Part shown: positions 11,770-23,101 of the stretch, in pieces
How the letters are laid out: every line of letters starts with the position of its first letter
How positions within the stretch are numbered: position 1 is the stretch's first letter
Source: Kappaphycus alvarezii
Lineage: Eukaryota > Rhodophyta > Florideophyceae > Gigartinales > Solieriaceae
Length of the DNA stretch: 64,000 nt
Direction: 5' to 3'
Assembly (NCBI GenBank): GCA_002205965.3
Contig: NADL03000517.1
Location: forward strand, 744,001-808,000
The notes under the pieces: generated by a model
Seen by the model: only the letters and a program-made list of their open reading frames with translations
The model's database searches: none
Told to the model about the DNA's origin: nothing
Made by a program: the position numbers and the translations under genes

Positions 11770-12780
11770 TTTTCTCATCAGTTCTAGAGTCATCGCGTTC
11801 TCATCCCTCCCTCGCGTTCGTCCTTATCCATTATACGGCGTTCCTCTCTGTCCTCTTTCACTAGCTGCAAAAAAGCTTCATCTAAGCGAATGAGTCGTTC
11901 TACAGCAGCCTGGGTTCCCTTTAAATCGCTAATTCCTTTCCTTGTGTATCAATTTTTTTCGGGCTCAATCTTGGCCTTGCTCAGCTTCAAGGTGCTTTAA
12001 TCAGTTCCCTTCCTTTTCTTGATGGTCCGCGTCATTTCTTCGTTGCGCGTCTCAAACACATATGAGACGGCTTTCTTTTTCTCTTTCTCATTGATAGACT
12101 TTTCATTGGAATATGTACTCTTCCTCCTCCGCTTTATGACATTTGACCTTATTTTGTCCCCAACTTCAACCAACTTCTTCCCCACATCGTTTTACTTTTC
12201 CTTTGCCTTCTTGACTGCTTCTGATTGTTCGTCTATTTATAATAATATATCGTCCAGCAGAGAATGCTTTCTCGGATAGCACTTCAGCGATTTCGGATTT
12301 TCTCATGTTAGACTTAACCATGCAACGGTATTGCTCCACGAACTTGATAAATGGGTAACGTAGACCTTTTGCAGACGGTTTAGCTTGAAGACGGAACACG
12401 ATTTACGCGATCTCCTTGCGAAATGGCTCCGGTGCCTTCTCGAATACTTTCATCTATTCACCATTTTCTACAGCATGAGCATCTTTCGCACCCACGGATT
12501 TGAGTAAAAGGGTATCAAACTGCATATAGTTAAATATGTTGAGCTTTTTAAGATCATTATTGCGGGAACCATTTTGAGAGCTATAGGAACTGTCGTCTGT
12601 TCCTTCTCAAACCACTTTCCGATGTTGAGTTGGCGGATTTAGAATCTACTCGAAGTTGATCTTTATCACTCGTTAGTTTTGGCAGGGTGAGATCCGAGCC
12701 CTCCTGCTCCCCATTGGCAAGAGCGGCTCTAGAGGTTGAATTGTAGCAGTTGCCGTGTGAGCTCTGGAAGTTTAGCACAG
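11770..12780 (-). pseudogene. SANT/Myb-like partner protein of the Harbinger-like element, decayed
   Basis: Read on the minus strand, a Ser-rich head (12778-12581) is followed near 12530 by FDTLLLKSVGAKDAHAVENG, then FRLQAKPSAKGLRYPF and MRKSEIAEVLSEKAFSAG (about 12400-12260), and then Lys/Arg-rich stretches with QKQSRRQRKSK and RKRKRKPS down to 11990. The order (LLLKSV opening, a G...R..F.K core, acidic residues, then a basic charged helix) is that of the SANT/Myb-like proteins encoded beside Harbinger transposases. Stops and frame changes are frequent. The role, DNA binding at the transposon ends, is family knowledge. Confidence 0.45.
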
Positions 12781-13990
12781 TACTGCTGAGGACGAAAACT
12801 GCTAGCAGATCGGAAGAAAGATTACCGGAAGCGTTCGGAAGCGCAGAAGCACCTATGGTAACGTATTTAGGAAGGTTATGAGGAGGCGTGTCTGTGAACG
12901 TTGGTAACTTAGTGGTATGTAGGATTGGTAAGTTGTTCCCGATAGGAAGGTATGGGATTTTTTTCTGCCAGAGGAAGACTTATTCAATTCGATGAGTAGG
13001 TTAGCCTCCATATGTAAGTTTTCTTGCTTTCCGTCACGGAAGGACCTAAAACACCGGCGCCGTCGCTGGATCAGTAGCCCGTGTTCTGCCGTGAACCTCG
13101 AATTTTCCCTCTAGATTCAACGAGAAATGAGGTTAGTACGGTATCTTTGCCTCCTTACGCGAAGAAAATTTCGTGTGAGCCACCTAGAATTCGTACGACT
13201 TCCTCAATTGTGCTACGTGGCATGCTTTCCCTCTGAAAAACTTGAGAAATACAGTACGTGTGGTTTAAATCCTTCAATCTTAAAGGTACAGTATTTTATA
13301 TTTATGTTATACTAATGCCATACAGTAAAGATGTTATACAGACAGCCTGTCTTGGTTGATTTTTCAAATCCGTAGGTTTTTCCGCGCAAAAAGATTTTTC
13401 ATGCATTTTGCGAGATCATGCGTAAGTCAAGTATTCACTTAGACAGAACTACTAGTGCTATACAGTACAAATGAAGAAGTGTACGTGTCATTGTCATCGT
13501 GGGCATTAATAAAAGTCGGATAGACAGTCACCCGGTTTAAAATATTGTTCCATTTACAGTACAGTGACAGTAAGTTGCCAAATACAGTACCGTACTGTAA
13601 AGCGTAACATTACAGTAGTTACTACTGTATTGAAAAAATTTAAATTTACTCCCTGGAGTAAACTAATGAATTACAGTCAAGGAGGAAATTTGGGGTGTTT
13701 TTCATCCATGAGAAATATGGTCAGCTGTTCCTTGAGGGATGTCGTGGTCAATGAACGGTCCGTTTTTCTAGTGTGCTTGAAAAAAAACGTTGCAGTACTG
13801 TACTCCGCCAACGTGGATATACAGTACGTATTTTTTTCTTGGTTTTGTCTTTTGCTAATTACCGCCTTGAAAAAGAAATTAGTTGTGTTGTAAAAAAACA
13901 GTAAATTACCTTTACTGAGTGGCACCTGATCCAATTACAGTAGCGGCTGCAACATCAGTATAAAATATTGTCTTCCCATTACGTGCTATC
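12781..13990. other. Gene-free stretch with clustered TACAGTAC-type motifs
   Basis: No gene was recognised. Between about 13250 and 13950 TACAGTA, CAGTACTG or their complements occur at least ten times, for example at 13321, 13459, 13556-13625, 13794-13830 and 13935. Short open frames here (13127-13315, 13564-13893) look like chance. Confidence 0.5.
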
Positions 13991-14695
13991 CAATGAAGAT
14001 GCGACAGGTGAGGTTCAAAAGCTTACATCTCTCTTACATTGACAAATTACAGACGGGTTTCCGGCTATTCGCAAGGTTCATCAACAATACAGTAAGGCGG
14101 TCGGGTTTCAGAAGAATGCATTTCCAGCCGACACAGCCAACCACTCAAAATCGAGACTTCAATTCTTCAGTCACCTCTGTCGGCCGTTCCTCGCTCTTGT
14201 CTTGCAGTTTCTCGCTACCCCACCGCTGCATTACCTTCTCGCGGGCACCACTTGTCGGTACCCGGCCTCTCTCGGCACGCAATACCCGTACCGTTGATCA
14301 AAAGTTACTACCAACAAGAGCAGCCCTGCCCCCTCACTTCTGTCTCACACGTCATCTCCGTAGCCTCCTTTCCCCGAAGTTCTCATCCTCAAGTCTTCGC
14401 CGGACCATTACTACCTCCTCACGCGGTCTTTCTCAAATCTGTCCTTCCCCGTCCTCATCTCCGTCCCCCGCAACCGTCAAATTGGATCCCAAAATTGTCT
14501 GTGCCGTGCGATTTGGCTTGCTCTAATCTTCTCGTCGAGATTTGTTACTCACTCCAATCGCATTGTGTTGATTAACCGGCAATCATCTTTTCGACACCCT
14601 CTCACCGGTACACTTCAAGTACCGATTGCCGTCGCTGAACATCGTCTTCCTTCATTTCGGATACATTAGCTTCGCGCTTCCCTAGAACAACAACC
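13991..14695 (+). promoter_or_regulatory. Probable promoter and 5' leader of the F-box gene
   Basis: The stretch is rich in C and T on the coding strand, unlike the AT-rich spacer before it, and ends in ACAACAACC just before the ATG at 14696, a good context for initiation. It contains an open frame of 177 codons (13993-14526) dominated by Ser, Pro, Arg and Leu, which I take as composition, not coding. No TATA box could be assigned. Confidence 0.35.
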
Positions 14696-16114
14696 ATGGC
14701 GCATACACTTGCAGCAGACAAGAATTCATCCACACGAGATTCGGAGGATGTTGAAATTGTTATCATCGACCCTGATCAAGAGCAACATATGGCCCAAGTT
14801 CGGGAAGCACTGATGCAGTCGAGAAAGAGGTCCGATCGCGCCCATACTACATCTTTAGTGACAGTCCGCAAGCGTTACAGGGCATGGTAAGTTAGCACTC
14901 AGTGATTACTTTTCATCTCCTCAACCGAATCCTAGGTAGGCACTTCGTTCGCAGTTGAAGCGATAAGCTAACAAGATGTTTGCATGATGTTAATTCCCTT
15001 TGCTTGGAGTAGCTCCACTAGTGACGGAGAGCCCGCAACCCGTCGTCGCCGTTCAGGGCTCCTCACTCGAGAAGATGTGCGAAATGGTAAAGGGCGAAGC
15101 GGTCCGGATATGTTGACGGATGATTTGCTCATAGAGGTATTCAAGCACCTTCCTCCGTTGCCCAGTTTGCTATCCGTAAGACAAGTTTGCAAGAGGTGGT
15201 ACACAGTTTCTTGCAACCCGCGCCTGTGGAGGACATTGTCGTTTGAGGGCCAGGAGCATTTGACAACCAACAATCTGACTGCCTTGTGCAGGGCTACAAA
15301 ATCTTTGCAACGATTGCAGAAACTCTCTTTGGCAAAGATACATGGTGTAACGGACTCTTCTGTGAGACTTATTCCGCGGATGGATTGTGCGGCAACTTTA
15401 GAATCCGTGGATTTGTCTTGGTGCAGTGGGGCCAGCGATAAGAGCGTAGTGGAATTTTCTCGTTGTCCAGGGTTGCGGGAACTGCGTCTCTCCCACTGCA
15501 AGTTGGTTACACGTCGTAGCGTACGAATTTTGGCGGTAAGATGTCCACGATTGGAGGTGCTAGACATGAATTGCATCAGTGGAGTGCGAGATTCACTCCT
15601 CGAGGTTATTGGACAGAACTGCCCGTACCTGAAAATTCTGAACATTGCAAACGCACGTAATGTGACGGACGATGGGATTGCGCACATAGCCAAAGGGTGT
15701 CCGCGACTCAAAGGCCTGGATCTTTCGTGGTGCGGGAAGGTGACTGATTGGTCTATTTCGAAGATTTCGTACTCTATGAAAGACCTTGTAGATGTAGGTT
15801 TATCGGAGACACGAGTGACTGATTTGGGAATCGCGGACCTGACCAGGGGGTGTAGCAAACTGGAAGCATTGCATCTTGCGCGTTGCATTTATATCACGAA
15901 TCGAGGTGTTGACAGTATCATTAGCCAATGCAAAGAGCGGCTGACTTCTCTCAATTTGGCTAGTTGTCAGCATGTATCTGACGACTATGTGGAAAAACTA
16001 ATTCAAGTTTGTCCACGGCTGAAATGCCTGGATGTGTCGAAACTACCGTGCCGAGTGATTTCAGAGATGCTCGAGCGGGAAACTGCGTCGCGGGATATTG
16101 AAGTGTACTTCTGA
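14696..16114 (+). CDS. F-box / leucine-rich-repeat protein (two exons)
   Basis: F-box/LRR proteins are substrate receptors of SCF ubiquitin ligases: the F-box holds Skp1 and the repeats bind the target. Exon 2 encodes an F-box (LTDDLLIEVFKHLPPLPSLL, then VRQVCKRWYTVSCNPRLW) followed by about eight cysteine-containing repeats of the form CP.L..LDLSWC..VTD..I, as in the FBXL2/FBXL20/GRR1 group. Exon 1 (14696-14886) adds an acidic, then basic 63-residue head. A GT donor at 14887 and in-phase acceptors ending at 15009 or 15021 give a product of about 431 or 427 residues. Without splicing, a 376-residue protein could start at 14984. The frame is intact. It is the only host gene in the left 54 kb, so its expression is worth confirming. 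The substrate is unknown. Confidence 0.85.
14887..15009 (+). other. Predicted intron of the F-box/LRR gene
   Basis: The donor is ATG|GTAAGT at 14887. A CTAAC branch-like motif lies near 14968-14972, and a T/C-rich run leads to the acceptor TTGGAG at 15009. A second acceptor, CCACTAG at 15021, is also in phase. Both join the exons without a stop and change only four residues. Confidence 0.65.
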
Positions 16115-17120
16115 CTGTTTGACAACCGTGTAACTCTTGAGGGCAGTCTAGGAAAAGTTGGGGGATGTTAGTGGCCTTATCCTTGCTTGGAGCCACGATT
16201 GTCACTTATTGAGACAACTAGAGGTGATACGATGAAATTGCCTTGGAGACAGAGATTGAGAAATGACCAGGTGCGTGAAGATTGAGCCCGGAGCAGTTGA
16301 ATGACAAGAGGTAGTGTAACTAAGAGGCGCAGTTCGTGAAGGACTCATGAATGACCGCGAAAATTGGCTTGTCCGCGTGATTTACGGACGTTTCCTCGGC
16401 GCCCAGTGCGTTGATGCTTTCCACTTGTAAACTTTCCACTATTTGAGACACGCAAGTGCTTTCAGGAGCGGAAATGTGCAGCAAATCGGTGCTGAGCTAT
16501 TTCTCTGTCTTCAATAAGGATAAATGGTTGCCTTATGATTATATTTTTTGATGATGATGCAGCTTCTTGAAGACATCGGGGCACATTTGCCGGGGAGGAA
16601 AAGTTGTTTTGAGTCAAGGTTATGCGATGTCCGGATATGGATCGTAACGAATGGGTTTCTCTTGTTTGATGGGTAAGAAAGAATCGTAGCATTGAACAGA
16701 CAGCTCACTGGCTGAATTAGATAGTCTCTGAGAACCACAGAGCGTTCCTGAATAAAAGCCCTTCCGTCCGCCAACAGCTGACCATAGACAACCGGCAATT
16801 CTACAGCAGTGGCTTCTGGCCAAATATGCGCATTTACTTTGTCATGTTGTGGGCCATTTCCCCATTCGTAGCCTTCGCAAAGGAAGAAAGGCAACGCTTC
16901 CGTGAATAACGTGATAGAGGTATCCGTTTACATCCCTACCCACGGCGATCGTTGATCCTCGACAGCCACATTAAGACGCCGATATCGCATACAGCCCGGA
17001 TCCCACAGTTTTAACCCCCGCACCCTAGTGGAAAGCCCGTCTACCAACCACTGCCCTGCCCCACAAGAATGTCACTCCCAGTGAATAACCCCCCGCCAAT
17101 CGTGCCATGATCTCTATTGA
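16115..17120. other. Spacer downstream of the F-box gene
   Basis: No gene was supported. The longest open frame, on the minus strand at 16511-16894, starts with TTG, shows no known motif and overlaps others of similar length. Confidence 0.45.
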
Positions 17121-17129
17121 ACCTCGCAA

Positions 17130-18480
17130 CGCCTTCCACGTCTTCTTACGCCGACTAATGCTGCGATAAATCGCGATCCATGCTCATTCGATCGGCTGCT
17201 CCATCAGGATCTACAGGTACATCTGTCCCCCTTTAATCACTCCTCGGCTCCCCGAACTTAGATCCCTGCAGAAGACGGAACCCAATTCCCATTCCTCATG
17301 AAACCTTTAAAAATCGGCGCGTTTTGACGCTACATGTTCCCGTCCTAACTGGCAAACCCGTACGAAAATGAAAGCCCTCTCGTTCGCCGTCAGAGGAAAC
17401 TTCTGCTTGTTCGGTGTCCTCCTCCGCTCACAAGCCCACACCAACGGCCGAATGTTGTCAAAAACTGCCGAATACCGTCATGTACGCTCCACTATTGCCT
17501 CATCCCAGGCGCCCAAGCCAAATTCTATCTTGCATTGATGGATCAATGCCCTTGCTCGCGAGGTTCGGGATTCGTTCACGCTTCGACCCTCCCCTCTCGG
17601 TGGACCTTACGCCAGTTTCGATCGCAGACACTCGCCTCAACGTCCTGATCTCTCCAAACAGAGGCCAAATTCTCTTGCTGCTTACTGATGGTGTGTAAGG
17701 TCTCCCTTTCTGCCACGCCAACCTCGCCAACGCTGCACCTCATTGCCTTAACTGGTAATGCATGTTGCACAAAATTATATTCTCAGATTATGCAGGGCCA
17801 CGCCCTGCGCCGCAGGCCCGCTGCAGCCTTCCTCGGTGTCCATCGCGCGTCCTCCTACCGGGTCCCCGACAGGCAATGGTCCGTGTTGCTCCAAAGGCAC
17901 ATTGGCCTATCTGTGTATTCCAACTGCCCGCCTGTCTTACCCCTGGGCTGCCACAAGCCAATGGACATTCATGGCAACCACGCCGCAGACCTCTTTCCCA
18001 CCAGATTCGGCTGCTTCCATCGGCACAACTCCGTGCGTAACGCCCTAGTCGCTCACAACATGCGCGCCGCCCAGCCGCAACTGTGAGCTTGAGGCACCGC
18101 TCCTTATCCCGGGGGCTGACCTCCGTCCAGCGGATATCTTAGTCCTTCCCCTGTCTAACGTCATATCGCCGCGACCGCGCCAACTCGCCTGTGACATCAA
18201 TATCGTATCGCCCTCCAAGTCGGCCACCAGCACGAAATCCACACAGATAGCACGTGGTGCAGCAGACTCTGCGTGCACCGGAACAAATTCTACGACCTCG
18301 ACCGCAAGCTGGCACGTCGTGCGCTCAATCTCCCGGATTGCCCTTGGTGCATCCTTCCTTTCCAATCCTAAGCCCTTGCTTTCGATTCCCTCGGTGTCCC
18401 ATCCGTGAAAGAGGCCGTTTTCTTAATGAGATTTGTCCGGCCATCGCTCGCTGCCATAATAACTCCACGTGAATTACTCA
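17130..18480 (+). mobile_element. Non-LTR retrotransposon 3' fragment, copy A
   Basis: The reading RPAAAFLGVHRASSYRVPDR (from about 17814) then GCHKPMDIHGNHAADLFP and FHRHNSVRNALVAHN (to about 18060) aligns with the C-terminal region of copies B and C: an AAAFL..H opening, a zinc-like C..C...MD..G.HAADL motif and an RHNS.RN block. Beyond 18080 frame changes accumulate but DLDRKLARRALN and ALAFDSLGVPSVKE (18290-18410) still match the tail of copy C. Upstream of 17800 only faint traces remain, so the left limit is a guess. Confidence 0.55.
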
Positions 18481-18599
18481 TCGTGGCACGTATCATACCC
18501 GCGCTTTAGTGTCTTCACATTGGCCGCTTTTGCAAAGGCAACAGTAGCTCACGCATCGATATGTACTGTACAGTATGCGCCTTCAGGCGACACGGACCA

Positions 18600-19480
18600 C
18601 CTAAGTTTTCTGGAAGGATGATGAATGGGCGAGATTCCCCAACCCCGCAACGCACTCGGAAGAAGATATTCGGCGAAGGATTCGCCGCCAAGCATACATG
18701 GGGACGCCTGCAGCAGCGTTCCTGACTGCGCATCCGTCTGCGGTCAACCGAACGTACGACGAGATGTGGACAGTAATGCTCCGTCGCCATCTGGGAGTGC
18801 CCGTATTTGATGACACTGCTCCGCTGCGGTGCGCGGAGTGCCACAGGCCCATGGACGCTCTAGGAGACCATGCAGCAGACTTATGCAACAAAGGTCTCGG
18901 ATGGACCAACCGTCACACAGCGGTGGTAAAGGTACTTGGCCGAGAGCTGTTCAAGGCAGCAGGAGTCAGCGTTCAATACGAAGTGAAGTACCTACTTCCT
19001 GGACTGAACGCGCGACCCGCGGACATTCTGGTGTACCCAAGGTCTGATGCAACAAACACCCAGTCCCCTCTCCCAGTGGCGTATGACGTGACTGTATCAT
19101 CCCCGTTCCAAGAGAGCTATAAGTCAATGGCAGCACGAGAAGCGCGAGCTGTTGCAAACGCAGCAGGAAAGCGGAAGAAGAGAGACTTAGCTACGAAAGT
19201 GGCAGCGATTCCAGGCGAGGCAATGCCGGGACGATCAAGGCTAGGATGGGATTTTGTACCAATAGCCTTCGACTCGTTAGGAACACCTTCTTTAGAAACA
19301 TCCAAGGTTATAGAGACATACGCGGCAGCAGTAGCGTCTCGTAGCGGATGCTCGACTGGGGGAGTGAAGACTCGCCTGTATCAGAAGCTTAGCTACTCAA
19401 TCTGGTCAACATGTGCAGCATCCGTAATTTGTCGCGCACCGCAACACGCAGAGCTTAGCCACCCAATTCCAACTTAATTT
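18600..19480 (+). mobile_element. Non-LTR retrotransposon 3' fragment, copy B, with an open C-terminal domain
   Basis: An uninterrupted frame of 259 codons (18698-19477) encodes the C-terminal domain of a LINE-like polyprotein. It shows AAAFLTAHPS, the complete zinc-like motif CAECHRPMDALGDHAADLC, an RHTAVVKVLGRELFKAAGV block, then YEVKYLLPG, RPADILVY and YDVTVSSPF. The E...(P)AD...DVTV spacing resembles the PD-(D/E)XK core of the restriction-like endonuclease at the C end of R2-type LINEs; this is my inference. The upstream part (18640-18700) continues the homology in another frame (FPNPATHSEEDIRRRIR). No reverse transcriptase remains in this copy. Confidence 0.6.
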
Positions 19481-20514
19481 TAAGTACTTTGCAACGTTTC
19501 ACATTTGGACTGTACACCAATGATAAAGGATGAACACCTAAGTTTAGTTACGAACTGTAAGCTGGGAAACGTTGTAGCTTACTGTAATTGCCGAAAATTT
19601 AGCGACCGATCAAAATATATGTAATATTGTACAGTACACTCACAACGATGAGTGATATCCATCGTTAGAAGGGGGGACGCAATAAGGCGAAATTCGGTAG
19701 GTCAAGCCTCTCAATAATGCGCCCCGACAACAGCTTCGACCGATGGTACCCGTGTGCAGCATTCATTGTCTTTGAACTCACTATTGAGACTGCAGCTATG
19801 CAGTTTTAGCATCACGGTAGTGAGGTACCCCTCTTGATCCACTCACGCGCATCCATTTCTGTGAAACCTGCCGTTAAAAAAGTGACTCACCCTCGCCCCA
19901 AACTCCCTTAAAATGTTAACATTGCCTCCTGGGTACGAACCTGTCCTTTTGACGCGCCCATCAGGATATCTTAAGTCGGCCAACGGACAGTTACTGTGAG
20001 AGATTCACAGCGGATGTGTAATACCTAAGATGTATTACAAAAATCCACTGAAAACGACACATCTTTACGTCAAGAAAGTGTTCGAGATGTCCGATTTCCG
20101 GAAGCCGAGAAAAGTCTTATTCATTTCATAGTCATTGCGCGTCAAACCAAACTCTCCAGGTACTGTTTCAGTCATCATGGGAATAGCACTTTTTCACTCT
20201 GTAGACTAATTCAAACGGCAAAGTAATCCGATTCCCTCTCTGCCCTTTCCTCTTTCGCGGTATGATTTTTGTCGAGACGGGCGACAAGCTTTAGTTTGAA
20301 GGAGCTTCTACGACATTTCGTTTCCGCCAGGCGAACAGAGCCATGATCGAGGCATAACACGCGGATTGCTGGTGTTGCGACCGACAAACTTTTACTGCGA
20401 AGCTTCAGGGAAAGAAAAGCGTCACAATTATAGTGTACTGGCTTCAACGGCCTTGAAAGGGGAATGGGGGAATGTTAGTTGGCGTATTGTTTGGAAGCTG
20501 CACCCTGCAGCATT
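19481..20514. other. Spacer between opposed LINE fragments
   Basis: Up to about 19660 this may be the 3' untranslated end of copy B; a GTACAGTAC motif lies at 19630. Nothing was recognised in the rest. The open frame at 20211-20447 (minus) has no recognisable content. Confidence 0.4.
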
Positions 20515-22610
20515 GAAGAAACTTTACTTCATTAAGTATCTATCGTGTACACTGCAGGTCGGACTATACGGCTAAGAACTAACCGGATGTTCAACGTCAG
20601 GCACGTGCAGTGGGTCTTGCGATAGAATCGCCATTGCAAGAGAAGACCACAGTGTGCAACTTATGCGCTGGTACAGACGTCTGCGGATCACTCCTGCTTC
20701 GGCGATGCGCGGGATGAGTCTTCTAGGAACAGAATAGAGGCGGGGGATGGGGCACCCAAGGAGTCGAAAGCAAGGGGCTGAAACTTGAAGTTCGGTTCCT
20801 AGAGGGTGTTGTGCGAATGGGGCGGGATCCGGCGTACCAGTTTGCGCTCCAAGTCTTTGACTTTGTCTCGGTGGGCAATGTCGCCGGCGCCGCCGGCCGT
20901 TTGTGTGGCCATTGTGCGCACGCCTTGTTTGAACGGAGAGACAACAGTAAGGTCGCAGGCAATGGGGCGGACCTGTTGGCCAATGGACAGGGGCGGGGTT
21001 TGAATGAGAATGTCCGCAGGGCGGATATTCGTTCCTGGGACAAGAAGCTGGACCTCGTATAGGCAGTCCAGGCCCGCGGCGCGAGCAGCGTGGTAGGCGA
21101 AAACGTTGCGTAGCGAGTTATGGCGATGCGGGGCACCGAAGCCGGCTGGGTAGAGGTCCGCCGAGTGGGCCCCGAGTGCGTCCATAGTTTGGTTGCAGTG
21201 GGCGCAGGTGAGCGGGCTAGAGTCGTCATATACGGGGAGGCCGAGGTGCCGGCGGATCATGGTCTGCCAGTGGGCCGAGGACACCACAGTAGCGGTTGTG
21301 GGATGGGCGATGAGAAATGCGGCGGCGGGGGCTGTTCCGGAACGCCAGGCCACGAATCCGATGTCGAACTTCTTCGGTGCTGTGCTGAGCCGGGTTGGGG
21401 TATGTCGCCCACGAGTCGTCGCGCCAGTGGACCCTTGCCTGTGCCTCCTGCTGCACACCATTTAGGAAGGTTCACAGGTTGGATGGTTTGGCAGCAAGCA
21501 GGCATGGGTCAAAGGGGCCAAGGACGATGGAGAACGGACGCCCGGGGATATATTGCATGAAGTCACGGATTCGCGGCAAGGCTTGTCGGACCAGGAACGC
21601 CCTGTCGCCCCGGTATCGGTGACCGAAGAGGGGCGGCGGAACGTTGCGTGGTGTACGATGCCGATCTCTCACGGGCCGGAGCCGCGTTGATGATACTAGC
21701 GGCAACCGCGCGTGTAGGAACGGGGAGATGAGGTTAAATCCCTGACCTCCCTGGCGGATAGGTAGTGTGACTTGGTCCCATCCAGTGTCTGACAGGGCGA
21801 TCCCGTGTAGCTCCGAGCAAGACGACCTCTGCAGGGCGTCAAAGGCTTGTGCAGCGGGGGCCGAGTGTTGTGGGTCGGCGAGCCGAAACGCGTGCGTGAC
21901 GAGGCATGCCGACGCGCACAGCCGGTGCAATTGGAAACGGGGGCGGGGGTCACGAACGTGGGTCAGCAGTCGGAGGGTGCGGCGGCACCCATCCGACCTT
22001 GCCCCGTAGGTAGCATCGGTGAAGGCACAGTTGCCAATCGGCGCTCCCAGCAGCTCGAAGCCGTCGCGCGAGCACTCGGACAGAGGAAATTCTCGGAGGA
22101 AGTCCGTGCGGTCCTGCAGGAGCGTGTTCGGCCAGTGAATGCGCGTCTTCCTCGCGTTGACATAGAGGCCGACAGCCGGACCCTCAACCTGCAGGAGGCG
22201 GAGAGCACGCCACAGACCCTGGAGTGTCCCTATGAGGGTCCCGTAGTCCGCGTACCATTGATTAGCACAATGTTGCTGTCCTCGGCAATTTTCCGTATTA
22301 GTGGTTGGATCGGGAGGGAAAACAGCACCATACTGGCCGGGTCGCCCTGCTAGGTGCCCTGAGCACTTGTGGTGACCGTGTTCTGGCGATTCGGTACAAG
22401 CAACGGTGGCTGAGTGCGAACGTACATCATATTCACGAAGCGGGCCAGAGAAGGAGCGAGTGCTGGAAGTTGACACGGCATTGACTGGCGATCAACGCGG
22501 TTGAAAGCGTTGTGGGCGTCAATGAGGACCGTGGCAACATGCGGAGCACCAGAGAAACGGCGAAGCAGGGTGCGGATGTCATGGATGACCGCGTCCTTCC
22601 AGTATCCCAG
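20515..22610 (-). mobile_element. Non-LTR retrotransposon, copy C, 5'-truncated, reverse transcriptase to 3' end
   Basis: Read on the minus strand from about 22600: AVIHDIRTLLRRFSGAPH, then VLIDAHNAFNRVDRQSM (RT block A), GT.QGDPASMVLFSLPIQPL (block B) and WYADYGTLIG (the YADD box with the second Asp changed). A thumb region follows (FELLGAPIG, LPIRQGGQGFNLISP, near 22060-21720). From 21460 to 20800 comes the same C-terminal domain as in copies A and B: AAAFLIAHPT, CAHCNQTMDALGAHSADLYP, PHRHNSLRN, YEVQLLVPG, RPADILIQ and CDLTVVSPFKQG. The last Cys of the zinc-like motif is lost. The 3' end at 20515 is shared with the copy at 49.2 kb. Several frameshifts make it inactive. The 5' truncation is typical of target-primed reverse transcription. 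Confidence 0.7.
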
Positions 22611-23101
22611 AATTTTCCGACTCGTCACTGAACAATCCACAACGGTAGTGCACACTGAACACTTCCTGAACCAACCCCAATTCCACGATTCTTATGAGGA
22701 AACCTTAAGCCCACCATGAAATGTCGCTTGAGAATGGTGGCTACATTATTTACCAAAGAACCATCCGTACTAATTCGAGTCTGTCTGTTTCGAGGGCATA
22801 CTGCTCGGTGACCCTCTGTTGAGACTAAGGCCTCCGCTTCTACAGCAATGAATTTATGAATACCCTCCGCACGCTTCTGTGCAGCATTGGACGACTCCTG
22901 AAATCGTAAATTTTATTTTGAGAGCACCTAAATCCACATTTGCGCACACTCAAATCCTGATTTTGCACAAATTGAAATTTTGCTCGACGTGGTTACCCCT
23001 GCTAGGTTAAAAGATATGCCACACAAATCTCTATTTTGGCGCCAAGTGCGACTAGCATGCTAACTCGAATATCCTTTTGCGCTGCCAAGCGCGGGGAACA
23101 T

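Noticed and set aside
13993-14526. 177-codon open frame upstream of the F-box gene
   Set aside because: Ser/Pro/Arg/Leu dominate, as expected for a C/T-rich leader read in any frame; a second frame is open for 107 codons over the same place.
14968-15888. 306-codon frame antisense to the F-box/LRR gene
   Set aside because: It is the mirror of a strongly conserved coding frame on the plus strand and shows no motif of its own.
16511-16894. 127-codon minus-strand frame after the F-box gene
   Set aside because: It starts with TTG, overlaps other frames of similar length and has no recognisable motif.
20211-20447. 78-codon minus-strand frame between LINE fragments
   Set aside because: Short, no motif, in a spacer with no other support.
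21120-22353. Long plus-strand frames over LINE copy C
   Set aside because: They are GC-rich shadows of the minus-strand RT and C-terminal domain.
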